A DNA stretch of 20,193 nucleotides from SIG469 sp964541215. Its GTDB lineage: Bacteria; Bacillota; Clostridia; Oscillospirales; Oscillospiraceae. Each line of letters begins with the position of its first letter. Position 1 is the stretch's first letter. The stretch is from the NCBI GenBank assembly GCA_964541215.1, contig CAZIPP010000015.1, positions 1 through 20,193 on the forward strand. Reading direction: 5' to 3'. The position numbers and the translations under genes are program-made. Positions 7,632 through 14,062 of this stretch are shown here, piece after piece. Under the pieces are notes generated by a model, which was not told where the DNA came from, did not search any database, and saw nothing but the letters and a program-made list of their open reading frames with translations.

Positions 7632-7916
7632 TTACTGTTCTACGGGATAGACAGAGCACTTTTTGCGGTCTCTGCCCATACGCTCGAAACGCACTCTACC
7701 GTCCACGGTGGCGTACAGAGTATCGTCGCTGCCGATACCTACGTTAGTGCCGGGATGGATGTGGGTGCCTCTCTGACGGACAAGGATGTTGCCGGCCAGA
7801 ACGAACTGACCATCGGCGCGCTTAACGCCAAGGCGCTTTGCCTCGGAGTCACGACCGTTCTTGGTGGAGCCAACGCCCTTCTTGTGAGCGAAAAACTGAA
7901 TACCGATATTAAGCAT
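7632..7916 (-). CDS. rpmA: 50S ribosomal protein L27 with cleavable N-terminal extension
   Basis: L27 reaches the peptidyl transferase centre of the 50S subunit. The 94-residue protein begins MLNIGIQFFAHKKGVGSTKNGRDS. In Firmicutes the first nine residues, ending in the FF pair, are removed by Prp so that the mature protein begins with the AHKKG-type tail that contacts the tRNA ends. The rest (RLGVKRADGQFVLAGNILVRQRGTHIHPG) is typical L27. Its GGAGGTG ribosome binding site (7925-7931) overlaps the end of prp, and three bases separate the genes. Last gene of the rplU-prp-rpmA transcript. Confidence 0.98.
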   Translation of the reverse strand: MLNIGIQFFAHKKGVGSTKNGRDSEAKRLGVKRADGQFVLAGNILVRQRGTHIHPGTNVGIGSDDTLYATVDGRVRFERMGRDRKKCSVYPVEQ

Positions 7917-7919
7917 GTA

Positions 7920-8249
7920 TTACACCTCCATTACTTCAATGTAATCGGGATAGTCGTCCTTTAAGGCGACGAGACTGAGCATCAGTCCTGTAAGGACTGC
8001 CTGACAGGTATCTTCGGTGCTTTCGTCCAAAGCATTGGGAAGAGTAAGGGAAATGTCGGTGGAAGAAAAGCTGACCTTTGTCTTTGCTCCAACGCCCAGC
8101 ACATCATTGATGATGCATTCGGCCATGGATACGCAGCTGGAAATAGCGGCGCAGACGATGTCGGAGCCTTCTTCAGCATATCCGGTATGACCCGTACAGC
8201 TGAATCCCGTTATCCTGCCAGATTCGTTTTTAAACTTTACAGTAGTCAT
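7920..8249 (-). CDS. prp: Ribosomal-processing cysteine protease Prp
   Basis: Prp cleaves the N-terminal extension of ribosomal protein L27. The 109-residue protein carries the family core GHTGYAEEGSDIVCAAIS, with the catalytic dyad expected at H21 and C33. It sits between rplU and rpmA, as is standard in Firmicutes, so enzyme and substrate are made from one message. Its start overlaps the rplU stop by one base (TAATG at 8247-8251), implying translational coupling. The L27 encoded next door retains the matching cleavage site, so the processing system looks intact. Confidence 0.95.
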   Translation of the reverse strand: MTTVKFKNESGRITGFSCTGHTGYAEEGSDIVCAAISSCVSMAECIINDVLGVGAKTKVSFSSTDISLTLPNALDESTEDTCQAVLTGLMLSLVALKDDYPDYIEVMEV

Positions 8250-8560
8250 TAGGCGTTGATCTTTTCGATCTGGACCATGGTGTAGGGCTGTCTGTGACCC
8301 TGAGTACGATGATAGCCCTTCTTGGACTTGTACTTGAACACACGAACCTTGCGACCCTTGCCGTTCTTGACTACCTTAGCTTCGACGGTAGCGCCGGCTA
8401 CGGTGGGAGCACCGAAAACGGTGTTTTCGCCATCGATAACGGCCAGAACCTGGTCAAAGCTTACGGTCTCGGCTGCCTCTACGCCCAGCTTTTCGACGTA
8501 GATAACTTCGCCTTCCTGGACGCTGTACTGCTTACCACCGGTAAGAATGATTGCACGCAT
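8249..8560 (-). CDS. rplU: 50S ribosomal protein L21
   Basis: L21 is a primary 23S rRNA-binding protein of the 50S subunit. From the ATG at 8558-8560 the protein is 103 residues, MRAIILTGGKQYSVQEGEVIYVEKLG through KSKKGYHRTQGHRQPYTMVQIEKI, the family's normal length and sequence. A GAGAGGTG site sits at the right distance. A longer in-frame reading begins at 8647, but its extra 29 codons fall in the structured leader close to the predicted transcription start and do not belong to L21. First gene of rplU-prp-rpmA. Confidence 0.98.
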   Translation of the reverse strand: MRAIILTGGKQYSVQEGEVIYVEKLGVEAAETVSFDQVLAVIDGENTVFGAPTVAGATVEAKVVKNGKGRKVRVFKYKSKKGYHRTQGHRQPYTMVQIEKINA

Positions 8561-8646
8561 TTGTTTTGCACCTCTCTTTATTATAGAGTCACGCTCGCAC
8601 AGGCGGGGAACATGTCCCTCTTGAAAAAGCCAGTTTGACGCGGCCA
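8561..8646 (-). ncRNA. Probable L21 ribosomal-protein leader (autoregulatory 5' UTR)
   Basis: The transcript between the predicted start (about 8646) and the rplU ATG is 86 bases and contains short inverted repeats, for example GGGACATGTTCCC on the minus strand. Firmicute rplU genes commonly carry an L21 leader by which L21 is thought to limit its own synthesis. I recognise the position and general character but cannot match it to a covariance model by eye. Confidence 0.45.
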
Positions 8647-8652
8647 TCGGCT

Positions 8653-8681
8653 ATTATATCAGAGTTAAAACCCTGTGTCAA
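8653..8681 (-). promoter_or_regulatory. Consensus sigma-A promoter of rplU-prp-rpmA
   Basis: On the minus strand, TTGACA (8676-8681), a 17-base spacer and TATAAT (8653-8658) give a perfect match to both hexamers. This is expected for a highly expressed ribosomal protein operon. Start predicted near 8646. Confidence 0.92.
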
Positions 8682-8721
8682 CTTGTTTTTTACAATAAAT
8701 TATGATAACCTAACGATAACG

Positions 8722-8772
8722 TGTCATTTCGAACGCTGATTTAATCAGCGGAGAAATCCCCATAGGTCACGC
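8722..8772 (+). repeat. Repeat unit B1 (simple one-hairpin form)
   Basis: Left arm TGTCATTTCGAAC (8722-8734), hairpin GCTGAT-TTA-ATCAGC (8735-8749), right arm GGAGAAATCCCC (8750-8761), then the linker ATAGGTCACGC (8762-8772). The next unit begins immediately. It lies upstream of and outside the rplU promoter. Confidence 0.88.
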
Positions 8773-8869
8773 TGTCATTTCGAACTGAGCGTATGCAAAG
8801 GAATACAGAATTGCTTGCAATTCTGCGAGGGGTCAGATTGGCTGACCCGGAAATCCCCATAGGTTACGC
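8773..8869 (+). repeat. Repeat unit B2 (long form with two added hairpins)
   Basis: It has the left arm TGTCATTTCGAAC (8773-8785) and a degenerate first hairpin region (8786-8800). GGAATA follows, then hairpin CAGAATTGC-TT-GCAATTCTG (8806-8825) and hairpin GGGTCAG-ATTGG-CTGACCC (8830-8848). The unit closes with right arm GGAAATCCCC (8849-8858) and linker ATAGGTTACGC (8859-8869). The two added hairpins are nearly identical to those in copy C, about 5.5 kb away. Confidence 0.88.
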
Positions 8870-8931
8870 TGTCATTTCGAACATCGCCAAGAGCGATGGA
8901 GAAATCCCCATCTTGTAGGAGAAACCCCACA
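8870..8931 (+). repeat. Repeat unit B3 with a degenerate second right arm
   Basis: Left arm TGTCATTTCGAAC (8870-8882), hairpin ATCGC-CAAGA-GCGAT (8883-8897), right arm GGAGAAATCCCC (8898-8909). A shortened right-arm copy GGAGAAACCCC follows at 8918-8928 and directly precedes the start codon at 8932, serving as its ribosome binding site. Confidence 0.85.
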
Positions 8932-9297
8932 ATGAAAAGCACCAAACGCTGGATATTGCTCATTGCTGCGTTTTTGGCAGTGTGTGCAGCGACGTCAATA
9001 TATATCTTTACATCTGCCGATAATGGAAATGCGGTTATCGTTACTCGGAATGGTATTGAGCTGTATTGCCTTGACTTGAGTGTTGATACCGAAATAACGG
9101 TTCACGACGAGGACGGCGGATACAATATAATAGTAGTTGAAGCCGGCGCTGTCAAGGTCTCCGAGGCAGATTGTCCCGATCAGATATGTGTCAAGCAGGG
9201 TGCTATCGATGATGATGCAGTTCCGATCGTCTGCTTGCCCCACAAACTGGTCATTGAGGTGACGGCAGAATCTGATGCAGATGCGGTAGTGAAATAG
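8932..9297 (+). CDS. NusG domain II-containing membrane-anchored protein
   Basis: This 121-residue protein has a basic N-terminus (MKSTKR) and one hydrophobic span at about 7-24, so it is probably anchored in the membrane with the rest outside. The remainder matches the stand-alone NusG_II family: N-x-I-x-V-x-x-G-A-V-K-V-x-E-A-D-C-P-D-Q-I-C-V-K-Q-G and VCLPHKLVIEV, with three conserved cysteines. The start is the ATG at 8932 with AGGAG (8917-8921) ten bases upstream; a longer in-frame reading begins inside repeat B3 and is rejected. Relatives often sit beside FMN-binding or Gx-transporter genes, but none is here, so its role is open. No clear promoter is seen between the rplU promoter and the repeats; its leader probably contains some or all of them. 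Confidence 0.85.
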   Translation: MKSTKRWILLIAAFLAVCAATSIYIFTSADNGNAVIVTRNGIELYCLDLSVDTEITVHDEDGGYNIIVVEAGAVKVSEADCPDQICVKQGAIDDDAVPIVCLPHKLVIEVTAESDADAVVK

Positions 9298-9308
9298 GAG
9301 TTAAGGGT

Positions 9309-9764
9309 ATGGCAAAGACAGAAAAAGCAATAGTTACCGTGCTGTGCATGGTTTATGATAAGGATAAAATACTGCTCCAGAACAGAGTCAAGGAAGACTG
9401 GCAGGGCTTGACTTTTCCCGGAGGTCATGTGGAACATGCGGAGTCCTTTGTTGATGCGTTGAAGCGTGAGGTGAAGGAAGAAACAGGTCTTGATGTCGAG
9501 TGTCCCATACTTTGCGGTATCAAGCAGTTTCAGACTGACGATGACGAAAGATACATAGTTCTGTTATTCAAAACAGACAAGTATTCAGGTACGCTTACAT
9601 CATCAGCAGAAGGAGAAATGGTGTGGATAGAGCGTTCACAATTGGGCAACCATGAGACTGTCAGTGATTTTTTCGACCTTCTAAAAGTTTTCGACAGAGA
9701 AGACCTGACAGAGTTTATGTACGTCAGGGACGATGAAAACGACTGGCAGATGAAAATTCAATAA
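9309..9764 (+). CDS. Nudix hydrolase, MutT/8-oxo-dGTPase-like
   Basis: The 151-residue protein carries a complete Nudix box (Gx5Ex7REUxEExGU), from G39 through E45, R53-E54 and E57-E58 to G60-L61, within GGHVEHAESFVDALKREVKEETGL. Such enzymes hydrolyse nucleoside diphosphates linked to another moiety, with Mg2+ held by the box glutamates. The length, compact N-terminus (VTVLCMVYDKDKILLQNRV) and WQGLTFPGGHVE strand resemble MutT-like 8-oxo-dGTP or related nucleotide pyrophosphatases, but substrate cannot be set from the sequence. An AGGAG site at 9296-9300 overlaps the stop of the preceding gene, so the two are cotranscribed. It ends just before the hairpin at 9770-9799. Confidence 0.9.
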   Translation: MAKTEKAIVTVLCMVYDKDKILLQNRVKEDWQGLTFPGGHVEHAESFVDALKREVKEETGLDVECPILCGIKQFQTDDDERYIVLLFKTDKYSGTLTSSAEGEMVWIERSQLGNHETVSDFFDLLKVFDREDLTEFMYVRDDENDWQMKIQ

Positions 9765-9769
9765 AAAAT

Positions 9770-9799
9770 ACCGGTCATAGGGGATTTCCTATGACCGGT
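9770..9799. terminator. Bidirectional intrinsic terminator between the Nudix gene and ackA
   Basis: A perfect 12-bp stem pairs ACCGGTCATAGG (9770-9781) with CCTATGACCGGT (9788-9799) around a six-base loop. The minus strand continues into ATTTTTTATT, a strong tail for ackA. The plus strand continues TTAGTATTATGG, a weaker tail for the Nudix gene. Confidence 0.88.
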
Positions 9800-9818
9800 T
9801 TAGTATTATGGTTTTTAA

Positions 9819-11018
9819 TTACTTTCCAACGATTTCAGCAGTATCCATAGCGATCATGAGCTCTTCGTTGGTGGGGATTACCAGCAGCTTGACCTTGCTG
9901 TCGGGAGTGCTGATGACCAGATCTTCGCCGCGCTTGCTGTTCTGCTCAGCGTCAACGGAGCAGCCAAGGTAACCCAGGTATTCGCAGATGGCAGCTCTGG
10001 TGGAAGCGCTGTTTTCGCCAACACCGGCAGTGAAGATGATAGCGTCAACGCCGTTCATAGCAGCGGTGTAGCCGCCAACGGTCTTTGCTACCCAGTAGTT
10101 GAAAACGTCGAGAGCCAGAGCGGCACGGTCGTTGCCATCGGCAGCAGCGTTGTCGAGGTCACGGAAGTCGGAAGAAACGCCGGAGATACCCAGAACGCCG
10201 GACTTCTTGTTGAGGATGTTCAGCATCTCATCGATGTTGAAGCCGTACTTGTTCATGATGAACTGAACAGCACCGGTATCCAGCTGACCGCAGCGGGTGC
10301 CCATGGGGAGACCTACCAGGGGAGTGAAGCCCATGGAAGTATCGACGGACTTGCCGCCTTCGATGGCGCAGATGGAGCTGCCGTTGCCCATATGGCAGGA
10401 GATGAGCTTCAGCTCTTCGATGGGCTTGCCAAGCATTTCAGCAGCGCGACCGGAAACATAGCGGTGGCTGGTGCCGTGGAAGCCGTAACGACGGATCTTG
10501 TCGTTGTCGTAGTATTCGTGGGGGATAGCATAGGTGTAAGCCTTAGCGGGCATGGTCTGATGGAAAGAGGTGTCGAAAACAGCGACCTGGGGAACGTCCT
10601 TGCCCATGACCTCGGTGCAGGCGTTGATACCGGTGAGGTTGGCGGGGTTGTGCAGAGGAGCAAAGGGGATGCAGTCTTCGATAGCCTTCATGACTTCGTC
10701 GGTAATAAGAACGGAGGAAGCAAAGGATTCACCGCCGTGAACAACGCGGTGACCAACAGCATCGATCTCCTTCATGGAAGCAACAACGCCGTAAGCTTCG
10801 GAAGTGAGCTTGTCGAGAACAGCAGCGATGGCTTCGTTATGGGTGGGAAGATTTACGTCTTCGTCAAAAACGGGCTTGCCGTTGAGGGGAGTGTGCTTCA
10901 GGTGGCCGTCGATGCCGATACGTTCGCAGAGACCTTTGGCGAATACTTCTTCGGTAGCGGGATCGATGAGCTGATACTTCAGGGAAGAGGAACCAGCGTT
11001 GATGACCAGAACTTTCAT
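9819..11018 (-). CDS. ackA: Acetate kinase
   Basis: AckA converts acetyl phosphate and ADP to acetate and ATP, the ATP-yielding last step of acetate fermentation. The 399-residue protein has the family length and motifs: VINAGSSSLKYQLID at the N-terminus, GHRVVHGGE, GFHGTSHRYVS, HMGNGSSICA, GLPMGTRCGQLD and FTAGVGENS. The ATG at 11016-11018 has an AGGAGA site upstream. No pta (phosphotransacetylase) gene is adjacent, so acetyl phosphate must come from an enzyme encoded elsewhere. The gene is monocistronic, bounded by the promoter at 11114-11142 and the terminator at 9770-9799. Strong codon regularity fits high expression. Confidence 0.98.
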   Translation of the reverse strand: MKVLVINAGSSSLKYQLIDPATEEVFAKGLCERIGIDGHLKHTPLNGKPVFDEDVNLPTHNEAIAAVLDKLTSEAYGVVASMKEIDAVGHRVVHGGESFASSVLITDEVMKAIEDCIPFAPLHNPANLTGINACTEVMGKDVPQVAVFDTSFHQTMPAKAYTYAIPHEYYDNDKIRRYGFHGTSHRYVSGRAAEMLGKPIEELKLISCHMGNGSSICAIEGGKSVDTSMGFTPLVGLPMGTRCGQLDTGAVQFIMNKYGFNIDEMLNILNKKSGVLGISGVSSDFRDLDNAAADGNDRAALALDVFNYWVAKTVGGYTAAMNGVDAIIFTAGVGENSASTRAAICEYLGYLGCSVDAEQNSKRGEDLVISTPDSKVKLLVIPTNEELMIAMDTAEIVGK

Positions 11019-11060
11019 GTTGATACATCTCCTATGAATAAATAATATTTTTTAATAAAC

Positions 11061-11089
11061 TTGAAAATTTGCTGTGGGCATACTAATAT
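11061..11089 (+). promoter_or_regulatory. Candidate promoter of tmcAL
   Basis: TTGAAA (11061-11066), a 17-base spacer and TAATAT (11084-11089) form a plausible sigma-A promoter reading towards tmcAL. Start near 11096 would give a leader of about 86 bases that crosses the ackA promoter. Confidence 0.5.
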
Positions 11090-11113
11090 AAATAGTGTTT
11101 TCACAACTTTATT

Positions 11114-11142
11114 ATTCTAATACAAATTCCATAATATCACAA
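11114..11142 (-). promoter_or_regulatory. Candidate promoter of ackA
   Basis: On the minus strand TTGTGA (11137-11142), a 17-base spacer and TAGAAT (11114-11119) make a reasonable promoter. A second TTGTGA copy occurs just downstream of the -10, near the predicted start (about 11107). The leader would be about 88 bases. Confidence 0.5.
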
Positions 11143-11181
11143 CTGTTTTTTTAAAAAACTTTGATTTTTGGGGGTTTTGCA

Positions 11182-12360
11182 GTGCAGGCAGCGGGAATTA
11201 TATGCGAATATAATCCATTTCATACAGGTCATAAGTACCAGATAGAGGAAACAAAAAAGAATATCGGCAGCGATGGTGCTATAGTCTGCCTGATGAGCGG
11301 CGGCTTCGTTCAGCGTGGGCAGTGTGCCATGTTTGATAAATACGTTCGTGCGGAAGCTGCTGTTCGAAACGGCGCTGATCTGGTGCTTGAGCTTCCGGTG
11401 ACTTCTGCCATATCCTCAGCTGAAGGTTTTGCATCAGGAGCGGTTGACATAATGCAAAAGCTTGGTTTTGTGGATGTTCTGAGCTTTGGCTGCGAGTCAG
11501 GCAACACGGAACCGTTGAAAGCCGCGGCTGAGGCGCTGCGCTCTGAACAGTTTGGTGAAAAACTGCGAAATCAGCTCGACAGCGGGATTTCATTTGCTGC
11601 GGCAAGACAGGCAGCTGTTGCTGAGCTGGACGAGAAGGCAGCGGATGCGCTGAGCCGTCCCAATGATATCCTCGCGGTGGAATATATAAAAGCGCTCAAT
11701 GGAACAGATATCGCTCCTCTTGCTGTTGCACGAAGGGGAGCTGAACACGATGGCGTGGCTGTTGGCAGCTTCAACTCTGCATCGGAGATCAGACGGCTCA
11801 TTGCTGCGGGAGACGAAGGCTGGAAAAGATATGTTCCGGAAGCCGCTGTCGAACTGATCAAAAATGAGATCGGGCTTGGAAAAGTATATTCGATGGAAAA
11901 CGCGGAAAGGGCAGTTCTGTACCGCCTTCGAACAATGACCAATGAAGATTTTGATGCGCTGCCCTTTGGAAGTGAGGGGCTTAATATAAGGCTTATGCAC
12001 GCTGCAAGAAGCAGCACAACAACAGCGGAAGTGTTGGAAAAGACCAAGACAAAAAGATATGCTCATTCCCGAATAAGGCGCATGATGCTTTGTGCTTATT
12101 TGGGAATAACCGTATCTGATATAACGCTAAAATCACCATATGTCAGGGTGCTTGCTTTTAATGATACGGGAAGAAAGCTTATAAGGCAGTCTCAAATACC
12201 GTTATTGCAGCTGGGGAAACAGGCTAACAAAATGGGAGAGAATGCCAAAAAGTATTTTACGCTGGAGTGTCGCTGCTCCGATCTGCTTTCTCTCTGCCTG
12301 CCGCCGGAGCATAATGCACCTATTGGCGAAGAATGGATAAAAAGAAGTAATTATATCTAG
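11182..12360 (+). CDS. tmcAL: tRNA(Met) cytidine acetate ligase TmcAL (YlbM family)
   Basis: TmcAL uses ATP and free acetate, via acetyl-adenylate, to make N4-acetylcytidine at the wobble base of elongator tRNA(Met). The 392-residue protein starts MQAAGIICEYNPFHTGHKYQIEE, with the nucleotidyltransferase HxGH motif at residues 14-17. It continues with SGGFVQRGQCAMFDKYVRAEAAVRNGADLVLELPV and RPNDILAVEYIKAL, all YlbM-family hallmarks. The start is taken as GTG at 11182, seven bases after GGGGG (11170-11174), because it lines up with the family N-terminus; a TTG at 11161 would add seven residues. It diverges from ackA, whose product acetate is the TmcAL substrate. Confidence 0.93.
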   Translation: MQAAGIICEYNPFHTGHKYQIEETKKNIGSDGAIVCLMSGGFVQRGQCAMFDKYVRAEAAVRNGADLVLELPVTSAISSAEGFASGAVDIMQKLGFVDVLSFGCESGNTEPLKAAAEALRSEQFGEKLRNQLDSGISFAAARQAAVAELDEKAADALSRPNDILAVEYIKALNGTDIAPLAVARRGAEHDGVAVGSFNSASEIRRLIAAGDEGWKRYVPEAAVELIKNEIGLGKVYSMENAERAVLYRLRTMTNEDFDALPFGSEGLNIRLMHAARSSTTTAEVLEKTKTKRYAHSRIRRMMLCAYLGITVSDITLKSPYVRVLAFNDTGRKLIRQSQIPLLQLGKQANKMGENAKKYFTLECRCSDLLSLCLPPEHNAPIGEEWIKRSNYI

Positions 12361-12377
12361 GCAAAAAGAGTATTTAG

Positions 12378-12386
12378 TGTTATAAT
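12378..12386 (+). promoter_or_regulatory. Extended -10 promoter of the double-hotdog gene
   Basis: TGTTATAAT, a TGn extended -10 with perfect TATAAT at 12381-12386, lies just after the tmcAL stop. No good -35 is visible 17 bases upstream. Start near 12393 gives a leader of about 45 bases with a purine-rich AAGGAAAG site before the ATG. Confidence 0.55.
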
Positions 12387-12438
12387 TAATTTGAAGAATT
12401 ATTGAAATTTTGAACATGAAAAGAAAGGAAAAGGAAAG

Positions 12439-13875
12439 ATGATCGACAATTCCAAACTGAGAGTATGCTACCCCGGTGTGTACACTGAAGCTGAGCAGGC
12501 TGCCATCGACCGCTACAAAAGAGGCGAGTGCGAAGCAGCTATTCCTGCTGCCGTAAGCAAAATATCCACCGATCCTTGGGTAATGCAGCTGTATGCCCGC
12601 TGCTGGGACCGTTGGAATCCTCTGTTCAATGACCCCGAATATGCGAAGAAAAGTGTTTGGGGTGATCTTCCCGCTGTCCCCGGATATGTGACCATAGAGA
12701 CCCGTTCCAGTATTCCTGAGGAACTGGGTGCCCAGATGCGTCCCGATGGCACCACATTTATTGGTGACGGCTACGACCATGAAGACCTGTACTATAAACC
12801 CGTATTTCCCGGAGATACCCTGACCGCTAAGAATTCCGGATGGGACATTATCGATATTACCGATCCCGAAGGCAGCATCAAGCGACGCATGATCTTTATT
12901 GATGAATGTGAAGTATATAATCAGAACGGTGAACTTGTAGCAAAGAGCATCCGCCGTTGGCCCGAGACTCTGCGTATTTCCGATGATCCCGAGACTATGG
13001 ACGCTCTTTGGGGCGAAGCTCCCGGAGACGTAGCCGCGAAGCATGGCAAGTCCGATAAGGCTCAGATGCCCAAACAGCCCCCCAAGGGAGCAGGTGGACC
13101 CGGTGGACCCGGAGGTCCCGGCGCCGAAGGTCCCGATGGCGAAAAGAAGGCTCCGCCTCCCATGATGGGTCTGAACAATCGTCATACGGCTCACAAGATG
13201 ACCAAAGAGGATTACGATATATTCGTTGATATCTGGAAGAACGAGAAGATCCGCGGTGCTGAAACACTGTATTGGGAAGATGTCAATATTGGTGACGAGC
13301 CTCAGCCTATTGCTTCTCCTCCTCAGTATGACCGCGAGATTTTCCGCACCATGGCCGCATGGCAGATAATGAAGGATACCAACGGTTTGAAGGAAGTCCT
13401 CACCGGTACCGGCGGAGATCCCCATTTCTTCCCCTACAATGAAGAGACCGGTCTTTACGGCGGCGGTGACGGTCATATTGGCACCGGTGGAAATATTGCT
13501 TACTTGTATAACTTCCATGCAAAACTTCTTGGAACTCGCCTTATCACCAACTGGTGCGGTGACGAGGGCTTTGTAACCAAGCTGGGTTGGCGCTTCGTCA
13601 ACGACGCTCCCAAGGAAGAACAGTTCAACCACTTCCCCGAGGAATTCTACCGTCCCACAGAACTGCTTAAGGTTCCCTATATGAAAGACCGTTATGCCAA
13701 TATCCATGGCTACGGCGATGACGCGTTTATTACACGAGGCTATGTATACGACAAGTATATCGGTGAAGACGGCGGTCACTATGTTGACCTCATTTGCTGG
13801 TGTGAAGATCTGGATGGCAACATCGGTCAGGAGATCCCTGCTACCGTTAAGCTTCCCAGCAGAGAAGGCAAATAA
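12439..13875 (+). CDS. Two-domain MaoC-like (double hotdog) acyl dehydratase/hydratase-type protein with a collagen-like linker
   Basis: The 478-residue protein looks like two hotdog-fold halves. Residues about 45-180 resemble the FAS1-like/MaoC N-terminal dehydratase domain (ARCWDRWNPLFNDPEYAKKS at 53-72, then YKPVFPGDTLTAKNSGWDI and IDECEVYNQNGELVAKS). Residues about 250-478 form the second half (LYWEDVNIGDEPQP, GTGGDPHFFPYNEE, YVDLICWCEDLDGNIGQEIPATVKL). Between them, about 213-243, is a Pro/Gly-rich linker with six consecutive Gly-X-Y triplets. In MaoC hydratases a D-x-N-P-x-H motif is catalytic. The N-terminal half has DRWNPLF without the histidine; DPH at 327-329 is the only similar motif in the C-terminal half. 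It is probably a single-gene unit with its own promoter. Substrate unknown; CoA-thioester chemistry is an inference from the fold. Confidence 0.75.
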   Translation: MIDNSKLRVCYPGVYTEAEQAAIDRYKRGECEAAIPAAVSKISTDPWVMQLYARCWDRWNPLFNDPEYAKKSVWGDLPAVPGYVTIETRSSIPEELGAQMRPDGTTFIGDGYDHEDLYYKPVFPGDTLTAKNSGWDIIDITDPEGSIKRRMIFIDECEVYNQNGELVAKSIRRWPETLRISDDPETMDALWGEAPGDVAAKHGKSDKAQMPKQPPKGAGGPGGPGGPGAEGPDGEKKAPPPMMGLNNRHTAHKMTKEDYDIFVDIWKNEKIRGAETLYWEDVNIGDEPQPIASPPQYDREIFRTMAAWQIMKDTNGLKEVLTGTGGDPHFFPYNEETGLYGGGDGHIGTGGNIAYLYNFHAKLLGTRLITNWCGDEGFVTKLGWRFVNDAPKEEQFNHFPEEFYRPTELLKVPYMKDRYANIHGYGDDAFITRGYVYDKYIGEDGGHYVDLICWCEDLDGNIGQEIPATVKLPSREGK

Positions 13876-13886
13876 AGTTAACTAAC

Positions 13887-13917
13887 GGTCAGGGGAGGGG
13901 AATATCCTTTCCTGACC
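13887..13917 (+). other. Stable hairpin after the double-hotdog gene, no T tail
   Basis: GGTCAGGGGAGG (13887-13898) pairs with CCTTTCCTGACC (13906-13917) with two G-T wobbles and a seven-base loop. It starts 11 bases after the stop codon. The bases after it (ACAACATAGGG) contain no T run, so it is not a textbook terminator; it may protect the 3' end of the message or act with Rho. Confidence 0.6.
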
Positions 13918-13981
13918 ACAACATAGGGTATACTTTTATCAGAATCAGAGAAAATAATTCAATTTCTTTGCAAAAAAAGAC

Positions 13982-14010
13982 TTGAATTTCTTGAGCCATT
14001 GTGTTAAAAT
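13982..14010 (+). promoter_or_regulatory. Sigma-A promoter of rpmE
   Basis: TTGAAT (13982-13987), a 17-base spacer and TAAAAT (14005-14010) preceded by TGT, giving an additional extended -10. Start near 14017. Confidence 0.8.
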
Positions 14011-14062
14011 ACACTAGCGCCTTTAGAGGGCGAGTATATTTCATGCGAAAGAGGTGAACATT

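Noticed and set aside
8561..8647. N-terminal extension of L21 starting at 8647
   Set aside because: It begins at the predicted transcription start, lacks a ribosome binding site, and covers the structured leader; family L21 begins at 8560.
8722..8909. Possible CRISPR array, because of tandem repeats with different inserts
   Set aside because: Only three units, irregular spacing (51 and 97 bases), inserts are self-complementary hairpins rather than unique spacers, and no cas gene is in the window.
8722..8931. Possible insertion sequence remnant
   Set aside because: No transposase fragment, target-site duplication or IS-like terminal inverted repeat is seen; a small non-autonomous repeat is a better description.
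10392..11045. Plus-strand open frame of 217 codons over ackA
   Set aside because: Glycine- and valine-rich shadow created by the strong codon bias of ackA on the other strand.
12202..13779. Long open reading frame (525 codons) on the minus strand
   Set aside because: It is antisense to the double-hotdog gene and the end of tmcAL; the plus strand has a promoter, good ribosome binding site and recognisable domains, while this frame has none.
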